In this document: piece by piece, positions 1 to 7,870 of the stretch | How the letters are laid out: each line of letters starts with the position of its first letter | Numbering within the stretch: the stretch's first letter is position 1 | Origin: CAZJCK01 sp964544635 | Lineage (GTDB): Bacteria > Zixibacteria > MSB-5A5 > GN15 > FEB-12 | NCBI GenBank assembly: GCA_964544635.1 | Contig: CAZJCK010000020.1 | Location: 1 to 48,469, forward strand | Direction of reading: 5' to 3' | Length of the DNA stretch: 48,469 bases | Translations under genes and position numbers: made by a program | Notes under the pieces: generated by a model | The model's input: only the letters and a program-made list of their open reading frames with translations | What the model was told of the DNA's origin: nothing | The model's database searches: none

Positions 1-944
1 TCCCGATACCAGTCCACCGTCAGTCGTAAACCCCGCTCCAGGTCATACTGCGGTACCCAGCGCAAAATCGTGCGGATACGCTCGATCGAGAGCACGCGGC
101 GGCGGATGTTGTCGATGTCGCGGCGGTCAACATGCTCCGGTACCACCTCGCGCCCCAGCAGTTTGGCCAGCACCTGCACCAGCTCGATAATCTTGGTTTC
201 GGTGCCGGTGCCGATGTTGAACACCAATCCCTCGGCCTTGGGTGAGGCCAGCGCGACGAGGGTAGCATCGACGGCATCCTCGACATACGTAAAGTCGCGC
301 GTCTGCTGACCGTCTCCATGCAACTGCGGCGTGCGACCGTTATCGATCGCCTCGATGAACTTCGACACCACGCCACAGTACGGGTTGGCCGGGTCCTGCT
401 TGCGCCCATACACGTTGGAGTAACGCACCGAGGTCACCGGCAGGCCGTATGATTCATAAAATGCGCCGCAGTAATTCTCGCCGCTCAGTTTCGATACCGA
501 GTATGGCGAAAAGGTGCGGGTGGCTTCGTCCTCGTGGATCGGCAGGATGCGCGGGTTGCCGTAGACGGAGGCCGACGACGTGTACACGATCCGTTCAATA
601 CCATGCTTCCGAGCCGCCAGAAGCACATTGAGGGTGCCGCCTATGTTGGTGGCGAAGTCCTCGCGCGGGTCTTTGGTGCTGACGATAATATTGCGGGCCG
701 CCAGATGGGCCACGAAGTCGGCCTCTTTGACCAGCCTGTCGACCAGGCTTTCATCGGTGACGGAACCCTCGACAAACTCAAAGTCGACACTCTTGCTGAT
801 GTTGTCGAGGCGACCGGTAAACAGATCGTCGAGCACCGTCACCGTCGCGCCGCAGTTCACCGCCCGTTCCACCAGGTTGGAGCCGACAAAGCCGGCGCCG
901 CCGGTCACGAGCATTTTTTTGCCGTTGAATTCAAGTGGGGTCAT
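1..944 (-). CDS. NAD-dependent nucleotide-sugar epimerase/dehydratase (3' truncated by window edge)
   Basis: My translation of the minus strand from the ATG at 944 stays open to base 3, so the C-terminus lies outside the window (about 314 residues seen). It is an extended short-chain dehydrogenase of the UDP-glucose 4-epimerase type. The Rossmann glycine motif GGAGFVG is at residues 15-21, a YTSSASVYG segment carries the catalytic Ser, and the YSVSK motif has Tyr148 and Lys152. These enzymes interconvert NDP-sugars in the cytoplasm for surface polysaccharide. The gene lies 2 bases after the stop of the upstream glycosyltransferase, so the two are probably co-translated. The exact sugar substrate cannot be read from the sequence. 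Confidence 0.9.
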   Translation of the reverse strand, partial: MTPLEFNGKKMLVTGGAGFVGSNLVERAVNCGATVTVLDDLFTGRLDNISKSVDFEFVEGSVTDESLVDRLVKEADFVAHLAARNIIVSTKDPREDFATNIGGTLNVLLAARKHGIERIVYTSSASVYGNPRILPIHEDEATRTFSPYSVSKLSGENYCGAFYESYGLPVTSVRYSNVYGRKQDPANPYCGVVSKFIEAIDNGRTPQLHGDGQQTRDFTYVEDAVDATLVALASPKAEGLVFNIGTGTETKIIELVQVLAKLLGREVVPEHVDRRDIDNIRRRVLSIERIRTILRWVPQYDLERGLRLTVDWYR

Positions 945-946
945 GT

Positions 947-1672
947 TTATCTCCGCAGGCCGAATGCCAGAAACACCAGCGGCCGCGCCAGCCGCCACCA
1001 GTCGCGAAACGGTTTCATCTTGGTGTACTGCTTTTTATCGGCATGGTAGTATATCGTTATCGGCGCTTCCAGTACCACAATACGAGGCGAGCGCACTGCC
1101 TTGTAAAGAAGATACGGTTCCAGTTCGTAGGTATTGAGCCAGTCCTGTTCGATGTCAATAAACGGATCGTCGAAGATCGACAGGTAGAAGGCACGGAAGC
1201 CGTTGGTACCGTCGGTGATCCGCTGCCGTGTCAGGATCGTAAAGACGAGTGAATAAAGGCGGGTCGTGATTTCACGAAAGAGCGGCGCGTTGACTGTCTT
1301 CCCGCCGACCAGACGCCGCGACCCCTGGATAAAATAGTGCCGGTTTTCTTTGATCTTCTCGATCACCGGCGGCAGTTCTTTCGGTTCATGCTGATCGTCA
1401 CCCGACATGATCACGCCGATACTGAAACCGTTGGCGCGGCCGTAGTTGATACCGCTTCTGATCCCGGCGCCGACTCCCTGGTTGACTTCGTGACGGATGA
1501 CTGTCGCGCCGGCCTGTCGGGCTTCCCCGGAGGTGTTGTCGGAGGAGCAGTCGTCGACGACGACGATTTCGTCGACGACACCGACGGCGGTGACTTTTTC
1601 GACGACCCGTCCGATCTTCCCCGCCTCGTTGTAGGCAGGGAGGATGCAGAGAATTTTCTGGTCAGCGGGCAT
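947..1672 (-). CDS. Family 2 glycosyltransferase (DPM1/polyprenyl-phosphate type)
   Basis: 241 residues with the GT-A fold pattern. It opens with ILCILPAYNEAGKIG, has the nucleotide-binding VVDDCSSDN block, and the metal-binding SGDDQHE segment near residue 90. No C-terminal membrane helices are visible, so it resembles the soluble dolichol-phosphate mannosyltransferase/undecaprenyl-phosphate sugar transferase branch. It would transfer a sugar from an NDP-sugar to a lipid carrier or glycan at the inner face of the membrane. It precedes the epimerase in the same transcript and follows a terminator, so it is probably the first gene of this unit. No good Shine-Dalgarno is seen before the ATG at 1672. 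Donor and acceptor are unknown. Confidence 0.88.
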   Translation of the reverse strand: MPADQKILCILPAYNEAGKIGRVVEKVTAVGVVDEIVVVDDCSSDNTSGEARQAGATVIRHEVNQGVGAGIRSGINYGRANGFSIGVIMSGDDQHEPKELPPVIEKIKENRHYFIQGSRRLVGGKTVNAPLFREITTRLYSLVFTILTRQRITDGTNGFRAFYLSIFDDPFIDIEQDWLNTYELEPYLLYKAVRSPRIVVLEAPITIYYHADKKQYTKMKPFRDWWRLARPLVFLAFGLRR

Positions 1673-1717
1673 GGCGGGAACATAGGGGGAATTGTCGTTT
1701 TCGGCAAGCGGTGCGCC

Positions 1718-1750
1718 AAAAAGAAACGGCCCCCGAGTTATCGAGGGCCG
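1718..1750 (-). terminator. Intrinsic terminator of the sigma factor gene
   Basis: On the minus strand a 10-bp GC-rich stem (arms 1727-1736 and 1741-1750, one mismatch, 4-base loop) is followed by a T-rich tract complementary to 1718-1726. It lies 30 bases after the stop of the sigma factor gene and separates it from the glycosyltransferase unit. Confidence 0.8.
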
Positions 1751-1779
1751 CCTGATGTTCTATGAAATTGTCTGTCCGG

Positions 1780-2634
1780 TCAGTTCAGGTAAGCTCGAAG
1801 CGAGCGGCTGCGCGAGGCATGGCGCAGGCGCCGAATCGCTTTTTCCTTGATCTGACGGACCCGCTCGCGGGTGAGCGAGAAGCGGGCTCCGATCTCCTCG
1901 AGCGTGAGCGCCTTTTCGTGATTGAGACCGAAGTACAGGTTAATGACCTCGGCTTCACGCGGCGTGAGGGTATCGAGCGCCTTTTCGATCTCCACTTTGA
2001 GCGAGTCTTTCAGCAGTGCCTCGTCGGGCGACGGCTGGAATTCGTCCTCCAGGATGTCGATCAGCGAGTTGTCTTCCGACACACTAAACGGTGCGTCGAG
2101 TGACAAATGCGAGTTCGAGATCTTCAGCGTATCCCGCACTTCGCCCGCCGACAGCTCCAGTTGCTCAGCGATTTCGTCGGGGGACGGTTCCCGTCCAAGA
2201 TCCTGCTCGAGGCGGCTGGAGATCTTGCCGATCTTGTGCAGCGTGCCCACCCGGTTGAGGGGCAGTCGCACAATTCGGCTCTGTTCGGCCAGTGCCTGCA
2301 GGATCGCCTGGCGGATCCACCAGACGGCATAGCTGATAAACTTGAAGCCACGGGTTTCGTCAAACCGCTTGGCTGCTTTGATCAGTCCGATGTTACCTTC
2401 ATTGATCAAGTCAGCCAGCGACAGACCCTGGTTCTGGTACTGCTTGGCGACCGATACTACGAAGCGCAGATTGGCTTTTGTGAGTTTTTCCAGGGCCTTT
2501 TTGTCGCCCTGCTTGATACGACGAGCCAGTCGCACTTCCTCATCGGCCGTAATGAGTGGAGTTTCCCCGATTTCGCGAAGATACAGATCAAGCGATCGGT
2601 CTTCATCGCGATATTTGAGGGATTGTTTTGCCAC
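1780..2634 (-). CDS. rpoD: RNA polymerase sigma factor, compact RpoD/SigA type
   Basis: 284 residues. It directs RNA polymerase to promoters. Region 1.2 is at about 10-45 (RSLDLYLREIGETPLI). Region 2 is near-canonical at about 52-125 (LRFVVSVAKQYQNQGLSLAD, ETRGFKFISYAVWWIRQAI). Region 3 covers 130-205. Region 4 ends with the helix-turn-helix LEEIGARFSLTRERVRQIKE. Region 1.1 and the long non-conserved insert of proteobacterial RpoD are absent; this short form is typical of the Bacteroidetes housekeeping sigma. The start is GTG at 2634, because no ATG fits; an AAGGAG lies somewhat far upstream. It follows the HtrA gene by 96 bases with no terminator visible, so partial co-transcription is possible. 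A second primary-like sigma elsewhere cannot be excluded. Confidence 0.93.
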   Translation of the reverse strand: MAKQSLKYRDEDRSLDLYLREIGETPLITADEEVRLARRIKQGDKKALEKLTKANLRFVVSVAKQYQNQGLSLADLINEGNIGLIKAAKRFDETRGFKFISYAVWWIRQAILQALAEQSRIVRLPLNRVGTLHKIGKISSRLEQDLGREPSPDEIAEQLELSAGEVRDTLKISNSHLSLDAPFSVSEDNSLIDILEDEFQPSPDEALLKDSLKVEIEKALDTLTPREAEVINLYFGLNHEKALTLEEIGARFSLTRERVRQIKEKAIRRLRHASRSRSLRAYLN

Positions 2635-2730
2635 TTGTTACACCCAGCTCCTTCCAATGGTTAGCGGTCGTTACAAATACGAACCTCTTCTGATTTACTC
2701 TCAGCGGTCACACACAATACGCTGCCGGTG

Positions 2731-4230
2731 TTACGGTCTGATAACTTTTCGCGCTATCGTACCGTCCGGCTCCTGCACGATAAGCGGAATCCGCTCATCG
2801 CTGCCATTCAGGTTCGATGCCACCCGCTCGACGTCGTCAAGCGTCGACACCGCCTCGCGGTTAACCTGAAGAATAATGGTCCCTTTTGCTATTTCCGAGC
2901 GGTCGGCCGGCGAACCGGGGATGACCTTACTTACGTATACACCGTTCACATGCTTTACACCGGTTGCCCGCGCAATGTCGGGCGTGAACTCGACCAGTTC
3001 CATACCCAGCCAGGGCTGGTACTCGAGGTCGGTCAGTAACTCGGGTTCCTGCTGCAGCGAGGCCATAAAGGCGTCGCGGTCGATGATCTCGACATCGAGA
3101 TAGATCCGCTCGCGTTCGCGCACCACCTCGATCGGCACCGGCGTGTTCTTCGCCACCGTCGAGACGAGCACCGACAGCTGGACAGTATTGTCGACCGGCT
3201 GATCGTGGAACCGGATAATGATGTCGCCCGGCTTTATCCCGGCCCGCTCGGCCGGTGAGTCGCGGAAGACCGAGTCGATCATGACACCGCGCACTTCTTC
3301 GAGCCCCTGGCGACGGGCTTCGCGCTCGGTAACATTGTCAAAGTAGACGCCGAGCCAGCCACGGCGCGGTCGGCCTTCCTCGATAAGATCGGGTATGATC
3401 GACTTTGCGATGTTTACCGGGATGGCAAAGCCGATCCCCACCGAGGTTCCGGTCGGGCTGGAAATGGCGGCGTTGATGCCGATACATTCACCCCGCAGGT
3501 TCAGAAGCGGCCCCCCGGAATTGCCCGGGTTGATCGATGCGTCGGTCTGGATATAGTCCTGGTACTGCGGCGTTTCGCGTCCAAAATTGAGACGGCTGCG
3601 GCCGCGGGCGGAAATGACACCGACTGTCACGGTCCGGTCCAGCGAATGTTGCGGAAAGGGATTGCCGATGGCAATTGCCCAGTCGCCCACCTTGATGCTG
3701 TCGGAATTACCCAGTGGAATGAACGCTATCTCCTCTTCCGGCTCGACTTTCAGCACGGCCAGATCTGTTTCCGGGTCGGTACCGATCACCTCGGCATCGT
3801 AGGCAAAACCGGTGCTCGTACGCACCGTCACGCGGGTAGCGTTGTCGATAACGTGGTTATTCGTCAGCACGTAGCCATCACGATTAAAAAAGAAACCGGA
3901 GCCGGATGAAGTGCCGCCGGTGCCACGGTGCCACCAGGGAACTTCTTCCCCCCGGGTGCGGGCGGAGATATTCACCACCGCGTTGGTGACCTGCTCGACA
4001 ACCGCCACAAACGGTGACTCGAACCGGCCGTTACGCTCCACTACCGGGTGGGCGCCGGTTTCAAATATATTTGTCGGGGCCTGCGATTGGGCCTCCAGGC
4101 GCGGCGAAATATCAAAGTTAGCGGCAATCAAAATGCCGATAATAAGACATGCCATGGCCACGCCGCTTACGGTCACAACAGAAGATCGGGTGTTGTTCCG
4201 AGATCGAGAGAAGGAATGCCGGTCCGTCAA
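2731..4230 (-). CDS. degP: HtrA/DegP-family periplasmic serine protease
   Basis: 499 residues. A short cytoplasmic N-terminus is followed by one hydrophobic segment (about 17-38), which anchors or exports the protein. The trypsin-like domain has the full triad: His126 (LTNNHVID), Asp156 (DLAVLKV) and Ser238 (GNSGGPLL). Two PDZ domains follow (about 290-385 and 405-495). The family degrades or refolds damaged envelope proteins. Translation appears to begin at TTG (4230), about 10 bases after GGAGG; the ATG that overlaps the Shine-Dalgarno is in another frame and the next in-frame Met lies inside the membrane helix. It is transcribed from a near-consensus promoter just upstream and is followed by the sigma factor gene. 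Confidence 0.94.
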   Translation of the reverse strand: MTDRHSFSRSRNNTRSSVVTVSGVAMACLIIGILIAANFDISPRLEAQSQAPTNIFETGAHPVVERNGRFESPFVAVVEQVTNAVVNISARTRGEEVPWWHRGTGGTSSGSGFFFNRDGYVLTNNHVIDNATRVTVRTSTGFAYDAEVIGTDPETDLAVLKVEPEEEIAFIPLGNSDSIKVGDWAIAIGNPFPQHSLDRTVTVGVISARGRSRLNFGRETPQYQDYIQTDASINPGNSGGPLLNLRGECIGINAAISSPTGTSVGIGFAIPVNIAKSIIPDLIEEGRPRRGWLGVYFDNVTEREARRQGLEEVRGVMIDSVFRDSPAERAGIKPGDIIIRFHDQPVDNTVQLSVLVSTVAKNTPVPIEVVRERERIYLDVEIIDRDAFMASLQQEPELLTDLEYQPWLGMELVEFTPDIARATGVKHVNGVYVSKVIPGSPADRSEIAKGTIILQVNREAVSTLDDVERVASNLNGSDERIPLIVQEPDGTIARKVIRP

Positions 4231-4257
4231 ATTCTGCCATCCTCCACGTAGCCGAGC

Positions 4258-4286
4258 AAGATAGTCATTTTGGACAATCCTGTCAA
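4258..4286 (-). promoter_or_regulatory. Sigma-70-like promoter for the HtrA gene
   Basis: On the minus strand: -35 TTGACA (complement of 4281-4286), 17-base spacer, -10 TATCTT (complement of 4258-4263). The start site would be near 4251, giving a leader of about 20 bases that holds the GGAGG. The -35 box lies inside an imperfect inverted repeat (ttggaca / tgtcaa, 4270-4286), which could be a regulator site. Confidence 0.6.
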
Positions 4287-4482
4287 GGCGATTTCAGGTT
4301 ATTTGCTTTCCGTAAAGCTTTAACGCATCAGCCCGGCAGTTGATTCAAAAAACTTCCTGATTATGGTCCATTCTGTTCGGCAAGCCCTGTCCAGCCGTCA
4401 CATTGCCGCACCGCCTCGCTCTGTTGTTGACACCCGGGCACTTACGGTCTACCTTCCGGTCGTTATGGGCTCGCCATTTACA

Positions 4483-5124
4483 ATGAAAAAAGCGCTCGTC
4501 GATATCGGCCAGCGCCTCTATGCACGGGAGTTTGTCAGCGGCACCGACGGTAATTTTTCGGTGAAGCTGGACGATGACCGTATTCTGATAACCCCGGCCG
4601 GTGTTGCCAAGGGCCGCCTGGCGCCCAATGACCTGGTGCTGGTCGATCAGAACGGCAAGCAGTTGCAGGGCAAAAATAAGCCGTCGTCGGAAATGGCGAT
4701 GCACCTGATCGTGTACCGAAACCGTCCGGACATCCGGGCGTGTGTCCACGCTCATCCCCCCCATGCCACCGCCTTCGCCGTTGCCGGCGTCCATCTGGCC
4801 GAAGATATTCTCCCGGAGGTCGTCGTCGCGGTCGGCGGTATTCCCCTGACCGACTATGCCCCGCCCGGCACCGACGCCGTGCCGAAGTCGATCGAGCGCT
4901 ACCTGGAATCCAACAACGCCTTCCTGCTGCGCAATCATGGATTGCTGACGATCGGCCGCAGCCTTGACGAGGCATATCATCGCCACGAAGTAGTGGAGCA
5001 TTACGCCCGGATCGTCTTGCTTGCCCGTCAACTCGGCAATGTCGAGGCGATACCGTCGGACGACTTCGCCCGACTCGAGAAGATGCGCCGGGCGCTTGAC
5101 GATGCCTGGAACAAAGAAAGCTGA
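4483..5124 (+). CDS. Class II aldolase/adducin family protein (L-fuculose-phosphate aldolase-like)
   Basis: 213 residues from the ATG at 4483. The frame is open from an ATG at 4363, but family members begin at the motif seen here (MKKALVDIGQRLYAREFVSG), so the shorter start is preferred; an ATG at 4465 is also possible. Zinc-ligand motifs are present: HAHPPHATAF (two His) and LRNHGLLTIG (third His), with the catalytic-type Glu in SSEMAMH. The family cleaves or epimerises sugar phosphates such as fuculose-1-phosphate, ribulose-5-phosphate or methylthioribulose-phosphate. It begins the plus-strand run leading to folB/folK, 8 bases before the next gene. The substrate is unknown. Confidence 0.87.
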   Translation: MKKALVDIGQRLYAREFVSGTDGNFSVKLDDDRILITPAGVAKGRLAPNDLVLVDQNGKQLQGKNKPSSEMAMHLIVYRNRPDIRACVHAHPPHATAFAVAGVHLAEDILPEVVVAVGGIPLTDYAPPGTDAVPKSIERYLESNNAFLLRNHGLLTIGRSLDEAYHRHEVVEHYARIVLLARQLGNVEAIPSDDFARLEKMRRALDDAWNKES

Positions 5125-5132
5125 GGTCGTCG

Positions 5133-6314
5133 ATGCCGACCCGGAAGCTGGTCATCGACCGCGCCAACCGCCTGTTTCAACTCCCGCCCGATATACTGGC
5201 ATTCGTGAAAGATGAACGCCAGCGCGCCCTGCGCCGTAAGATCGACATTGTCGACCTGGCCCATTTCCGCTGGCCGATCGATTTTGACACGCCGGAGTTG
5301 AACGGTGCGGCACTGTCGCCGGCCGGCCGTGACAAGATAATCTCGCTCAAAGAAGCGATTGCCGAATGGTATGCCGACCAGCACCGGGTGGAGTTGCACC
5401 CGGCCCGGGAGATATTTCTGGGCGGCTCGATCACCTCGATGTGCCTGCTGGTGGCGATGGCGTTTGTCGATCCGGGAGACCTCGTCTTCGTACCGTCGCT
5501 CGGCCTGCCGACTTACCGTCGCGCCGCCATAGCCGCCGGCGCCCAGCCGCTGGCGTACAACCTGTCGGCCAAAACAAACTGGCATCCCGATCTCGAGCCG
5601 CTGCGTGGTCAGCTGGGACGGGTGGCCCGGCTGATGTTTCTCAATTCGCCGCACAATCCGTCGGGGAGCGAACTCGACACCGCGGTGCTGCAGGACCTCG
5701 TCAATGTCGCCCTGCGCGACAATGTGCTGTTGGTCAACGACGCCGCTTACCAAAGCTATCCGTCGCACAAAGTAGCCTCACTGTTGAGCGCCGAAAACGG
5801 CGCCAACGTGGCTGTGGAGTTGCATTCGCTGGCGTACACGTTTGGTCTGCCACGGCTGCCATTCGGTTTCGCGGCCGGTAACCGCGAAGTCATCGCCGGG
5901 CTGGAGCAGGCCGGCGCCCTGCAGGGCAACTATCTGCCGTCAGGAGTAGTCGACATGGCGCTGTCGGCGATCCGACGCTTCCCTGGCAAAGCGCTTACCG
6001 GTATTCGGCAGGAGGCAGGAAAAGCGGCGGCTGAGGCCGGCAAGCTGCTGACCATGCTGGAACTGGAGAAAGCCGGGGCCGACAGCGCACCCTATCTCTG
6101 GGCGCGAATCGAGCGGCGTGCCGGCGCCACCAGCCTGGCGTCGGTGCTGTTCCGGCGCGGCCGCGTGCTGGTCGTGCCGGGAACCTCGTTCGGCGATACC
6201 GGCGAAGGATATATCAGGCTGTCGCTCACCGTGCCGCCGGACCAGTATACCGAGGCCGTCAAACGACTGGAAGGGAAACTCCGATTCCTCAAGCTGGCCC
6301 AGGAGGTTCGATGA
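5133..6314 (+). CDS. Aminotransferase class I/II-fold protein lacking the PLP lysine (probable pseudoenzyme)
   Basis: 393 residues that align end to end with fold-type I aminotransferases of the LL-diaminopimelate/aspartate type. Recognisable landmarks are the small-domain start (ANRLFQLPPDILAF), DPGDLVFVPSLGLPTY, NSPHNPSG (Asn175), NDAAYQSY (Asp203, Tyr206) and the C-terminal carboxylate-binding Arg in GYIRLSL. The segment that should read SLSKTFxxxGWRxGF reads SLAYTFGLPRLPFGF. The Schiff-base Lys is therefore Tyr235 and the phosphate-binding Arg is Pro243. Codons at 5830-5880 confirm this with no frameshift. PLP catalysis by the usual route should not be possible. Its stop overlaps the folB start (ATGA), so it is co-expressed with folate genes. 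Its role is unknown. Confidence 0.85.
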   Translation: MPTRKLVIDRANRLFQLPPDILAFVKDERQRALRRKIDIVDLAHFRWPIDFDTPELNGAALSPAGRDKIISLKEAIAEWYADQHRVELHPAREIFLGGSITSMCLLVAMAFVDPGDLVFVPSLGLPTYRRAAIAAGAQPLAYNLSAKTNWHPDLEPLRGQLGRVARLMFLNSPHNPSGSELDTAVLQDLVNVALRDNVLLVNDAAYQSYPSHKVASLLSAENGANVAVELHSLAYTFGLPRLPFGFAAGNREVIAGLEQAGALQGNYLPSGVVDMALSAIRRFPGKALTGIRQEAGKAAAEAGKLLTMLELEKAGADSAPYLWARIERRAGATSLASVLFRRGRVLVVPGTSFGDTGEGYIRLSLTVPPDQYTEAVKRLEGKLRFLKLAQEVR

Positions 6315-6703
6315 CTGACCGTATTGTGCTGGGTGGAATTTCGTTCTACGGGTACCACGGCGTGTCGAAGGCCGAGCAGGAAGTCGGCCGGATGTTCGAG
6401 ATTGACTGCATCATCGAGGCCGACTTGAATCAGCCGGGCAGGACCGACAAGCTGAAGGAGACGGTGAACTACCACAAGGTATATAAGCTGATTCGCGAGA
6501 CGGCCGAGGGAAAGTCGTTTGTCTTGCTGGAAGGACTGGCCGAACGGCTGGCGGAAAAGATACTGGACACCTTTCCGATACAAAGAGTAACTTTAAAGGT
6601 GAAGAAGGTTCACCCGCCGGTCGGCGGGCACTGCCGTTATGTTGAGGTTGAAATTACACGGCCGTCGTCGGATACTGCCGATGAACCAAACACCGGCAAA
6701 TGA
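6311..6703 (+). CDS. folB: Dihydroneopterin aldolase
   Basis: 130 residues, the usual length for FolB. The protein converts 7,8-dihydroneopterin to 6-hydroxymethyl-7,8-dihydropterin and glycolaldehyde in folate synthesis, working as a cytoplasmic octamer. Visible family features are the N-terminal IVLGGISFYGYHGV with the catalytic-site Glu in KAEQEVG, the VNYHKVY segment, SFVLLEGLAERLAEKIL, and the C-terminal Lys in LKVKKVHPP. It overlaps the upstream gene by 4 bases (ATGA) and is followed immediately by folK, which acts on its product. Confidence 0.95.
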   Translation: MTDRIVLGGISFYGYHGVSKAEQEVGRMFEIDCIIEADLNQPGRTDKLKETVNYHKVYKLIRETAEGKSFVLLEGLAERLAEKILDTFPIQRVTLKVKKVHPPVGGHCRYVEVEITRPSSDTADEPNTGK

Positions 6704-6717
6704 CAAGGAGTGTTGAC

Positions 6718-7227
6718 ATGGCGGAGACGGTGTACATTCTCTCAGGCTCAAACGTGGGCGATCGGGAACGGATTCTCGAAGCGGCGTTGTCACGGCTGGA
6801 AGGTCTGGAAGGACTTGAGGTGATCGCCTATTCGGCGATTTATCTGTCCGAGGCGCAGGATATGGAAGGGGAGAACCCGACCTTTTTAAACCAGGTGATC
6901 AAGGGTGAGTACCAGTATTCACCACACGAGCTGCTCGAAGAGCTGGAGAAGATCGAAGCCTACTTCGGCCGCGAGGACAAGGGCCTAAATCAGCCGCGGA
7001 CGCTCGATCTGGATATCCTCCTGTTCGGCGATCAGCAGATCAGCACTGAGCACCTGACGGTGCCGCATCCGGAGCTGCTTAACCGTCCGTTCGCCATGGT
7101 GCCGCTGTTGCAGATCGATGCCGACCTGGTCCACCCTGTAGAGCAACGCCCCATCGCCGACTTTCTAAGCGACGAGGGTGCATCCGAAATCATGTTGTTC
7201 AAAGATCATGTCGCCAGAAGCGTTTGA
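6718..7227 (+). CDS. folK: 2-amino-4-hydroxy-6-hydroxymethyldihydropteridine pyrophosphokinase
   Basis: 169 residues. FolK transfers pyrophosphate from ATP to the pterin made by FolB. Motifs seen are YILSGSNVGDRERIL at the N-terminus, PRTLDLDILLF with the two Mg-binding Asp residues, and VPHPELLNRPFAMVPL. The start is set at the ATG at 6718 because AAGGAG (6705-6710) lies 7 bases before it; the in-frame ATG at 6700 overlaps the folB stop region and has no such site. Its last 20 bases overlap the deoxynucleoside kinase gene. Confidence 0.95.
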   Translation: MAETVYILSGSNVGDRERILEAALSRLEGLEGLEVIAYSAIYLSEAQDMEGENPTFLNQVIKGEYQYSPHELLEELEKIEAYFGREDKGLNQPRTLDLDILLFGDQQISTEHLTVPHPELLNRPFAMVPLLQIDADLVHPVEQRPIADFLSDEGASEIMLFKDHVARSV

Positions 7228-7870
7228 ACCAAACTACATTGCGGTTGAAGGCGTTATCGGCGCCGGCAAAACGTCGTTTGCCGAAATGCTGGCCGCACGT
7301 CTCGACGCTACTCTCCTGCCGGAACAGGCGTTCGAGAATCCATTCCTGGTCGATTTCTACAAGAACCGCAAGCGCTATGCCTTCACCTGCCAGTTGTTCT
7401 TCCTGCTGTCACGCTACCAGCAGCAGCAGCAGCTGATGGTGCATGATCTGTTTTCGAAACGGGTCGTCGCCGACTACCTGTTCCAGAAGGACGCCATCTT
7501 CGCCTCGGTCAACCTCTCAGAACGGGAACTTGCGCTGTACGAGAAGATTGCCCCGACGCTGGCGCGCGACATTCCGAGGCCGGATCTCGTCATCTACCTG
7601 CAGGCCTCCACGCCGGTGCTGATGGATCGTATCAAGCGACGCAACCTGCGCTTTGAACGGGCGATCGACGACGATTATGTCGAAAAATTGAACCAGGCCT
7701 ACGACTACTTCTTTTTCGATTACAACGAAGCGCCCCTGCTGGTCGTCAAGACCGACAATATCGACTTCGTCAACACGCCGGATCACTTTGAAGACTTGAT
7801 TGAGCAGATTCACAAGCCACTGTCCGGAAAGAAATACTACTCCCCCGCCGGTGATACCACCGAGGTATAG
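7208..7870 (+). CDS. Deoxynucleoside kinase (dGK/dAK type)
   Basis: 220 residues. The P-loop is YIAVEGVIGAGKTS. The substrate region RYAFTCQLFFLLSRYQQQQQ and the VVADYLFQKDAIFA block (in place of the DRS motif of animal enzymes) match bacterial deoxyguanosine/deoxyadenosine kinases, as does the lid RIKRRNLRFER. The enzyme phosphorylates salvaged deoxynucleosides to dNMPs. The ATG at 7208 is chosen over 7178 because the sequence between them has no family similarity. It overlaps folK by 20 bases; from general knowledge the two functions occur joined in some Bacteroidetes proteins. A CAG run encodes the Gln stretch. panB starts directly after its stop. Confidence 0.9.
   Translation: MSPEAFEPNYIAVEGVIGAGKTSFAEMLAARLDATLLPEQAFENPFLVDFYKNRKRYAFTCQLFFLLSRYQQQQQLMVHDLFSKRVVADYLFQKDAIFASVNLSERELALYEKIAPTLARDIPRPDLVIYLQASTPVLMDRIKRRNLRFERAIDDDYVEKLNQAYDYFFFDYNEAPLLVVKTDNIDFVNTPDHFEDLIEQIHKPLSGKKYYSPAGDTTEV

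Noticed and set aside
7417..7435. CAG repeat as a microsatellite or contingency locus
   Set aside because: It encodes a short Gln run in the deoxynucleoside kinase at a position where homologues also have polar residues; trinucleotide changes would not shift the frame, and the run is short.
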